From: Actinomycetota bacterium
GTDB lineage: Bacteria; Actinomycetota; Actinomycetes; S36-B12
Length of the DNA: 6,747 nucleotides
Direction of reading: 5' to 3'
Assembly (NCBI GenBank): GCA_947499275.1
Contig: CANMNM010000075.1
Coordinates: 1 to 6,747, forward strand
The position numbers and the translations under genes are program-made. Positions 6,314 to 6,747 of this stretch are shown piece by piece (position 1 is the first letter of the stretch; each line of letters opens with the position of its first letter). Below the pieces are notes generated by a model that saw only the letters and a program-made list of their open reading frames with translations, searched no databases and had not been told where the DNA came from.

Positions 6314-6747
6314 GAATTTCCAATCCGGTCCAAATTCCAGCCATGAGCAGCGTGAACATAACTCCACTGACACTGCCGAGATAGGTGCCACTGAGAAGGA
6401 CGAGCAACCAAAGAGCAATAACGGCCCAACGAATAATTGGTGCATATGGCGCCAATTTGACGCCGGTGTCTAAACCGGTGCGATCCGCGATCTCATTGAG
6501 CCCCCGAGTGAAGTGAGCACGTATGCGCTCTGCGGAGTTGGTGCGACCCGCAAGCCAACCGCCAATAATCACCAAGACACCCAGTACTGCCAATGCTTGC
6601 AGTCCGGAGATGAGGTAGGCCAGGAAGCTTTGATAAACAACAATGGCGGCGCTCTCAAAAATGGTACCGGCAAATTGATTATTGACGGCTCCTTCACCAA
6701 AAACGGTTGCGGCGTAAAGCGCGAGAGATGAAGCGACAACAACGATA
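6237..6747 (-). CDS. Integral membrane protein of unknown function, C-terminal part (5' end outside window)
   Basis: This frame is open from the right edge to a TAA at 6239-6237, giving about 169 residues of the C-terminal part; the start lies beyond the window. An internal TTG at 6593 is not a credible start because the coding frame continues upstream with hydrophobic sequence (VVVASSLALYAATV, then YQSFLAYLISGLQ). At least four membrane segments can be seen, including ALAVLGVLVIIGGWLAG, a helix in PIIRWAVIALWLLVLLSG, and VSGVMFTLLMAGIWTGLEIL. A charged loop between two of them (RTNSAERIRAHFTRGLNEIADR) holds a likely amphipathic helix. I do not recognise the family, although this pattern of paired helices around a charged loop occurs in many actinobacterial membrane proteins of unknown function. 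The last 25 or so residues, from RTTIEVIVVSQ onward, are encoded antisense to the conserved end of cca and may be an unselected tail. It is convergent with cca, with no room for a terminator between the two stops. Confidence 0.75.
   Translation of the reverse strand, partial: IVVVASSLALYAATVFGEGAVNNQFAGTIFESAAIVVYQSFLAYLISGLQALAVLGVLVIIGGWLAGRTNSAERIRAHFTRGLNEIADRTGLDTGVKLAPYAPIIRWAVIALWLLVLLSGTYLGSVSGVMFTLLMAGIWTGLEILIRARTTIEVIVVSQTEVIEVLDQA

Noticed and set aside
6314..6337. Inverted repeat GAATTT / AAATTC just after the cca stop, as a possible terminator
   Set aside because: The stem is only 6 AT-rich pairs with a 12-base loop and no T-run, and it lies inside the facing coding region.

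Overview
The window looks like a compact, medium-GC actinobacterial chromosome segment, most plausibly from a streamlined Microbacteriaceae relative (freshwater or marine 'Luna'-type lineages). Two things point there. First, its core gene set is the one found next to the replication origin in actinobacteria: a CCA tRNA nucleotidyltransferase divergent from a DUF6049 secreted/anchored protein, a MurJ lipid II flippase and a kinase-like protein, as in the Rv3907c-Rv3910 region of Mycobacterium tuberculosis. Second, almost no base is left non-coding, and base composition looks near 50% GC by eye. The lineage is an inference from gene content; no rRNA is present to confirm it.

Layout, left to right. 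Bases 2-238 (+) hold the probable 3' end of a membrane-protein gene that enters from the left edge. It runs tail-to-tail into, and overlaps, a minus-strand operon read from right to left: DUF6049 protein (4838-2685), murJ (2692-1025) and a stand-alone pseudokinase (1028-102). Adjacent genes in the operon overlap by 8 and 4 bases, which implies one transcript with translational coupling. A 41-base gap (4839-4879) separates the operon from the divergent cca gene (4880-6313, +). The cca 3' end overlaps the 3' end of another minus-strand membrane protein (6747-6237) that enters from the right edge.

How the genes fit together. MurJ flips lipid-linked peptidoglycan precursor across the membrane. 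In mycobacteria the pseudokinase is fused to the C-terminus of MurJ (MviN) and acts as a phosphorylation-dependent docking module that restrains peptidoglycan synthesis. Here the same module is a separate, translationally coupled gene that has lost all the recognisable catalytic residues. The DUF6049 protein has a signal sequence, a large extracytoplasmic region and a C-terminal membrane anchor. Its conserved position upstream of murJ makes it a candidate envelope partner, but its function is unknown. The cca gene maintains tRNA 3' ends and is probably only a neighbour.

No rRNA, tRNA, CRISPR array, insertion sequence or convincing rho-independent terminator was seen. The most interesting points are the split MurJ/pseudokinase arrangement and the two tail-to-tail coding overlaps. 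No entirely new system is evident.
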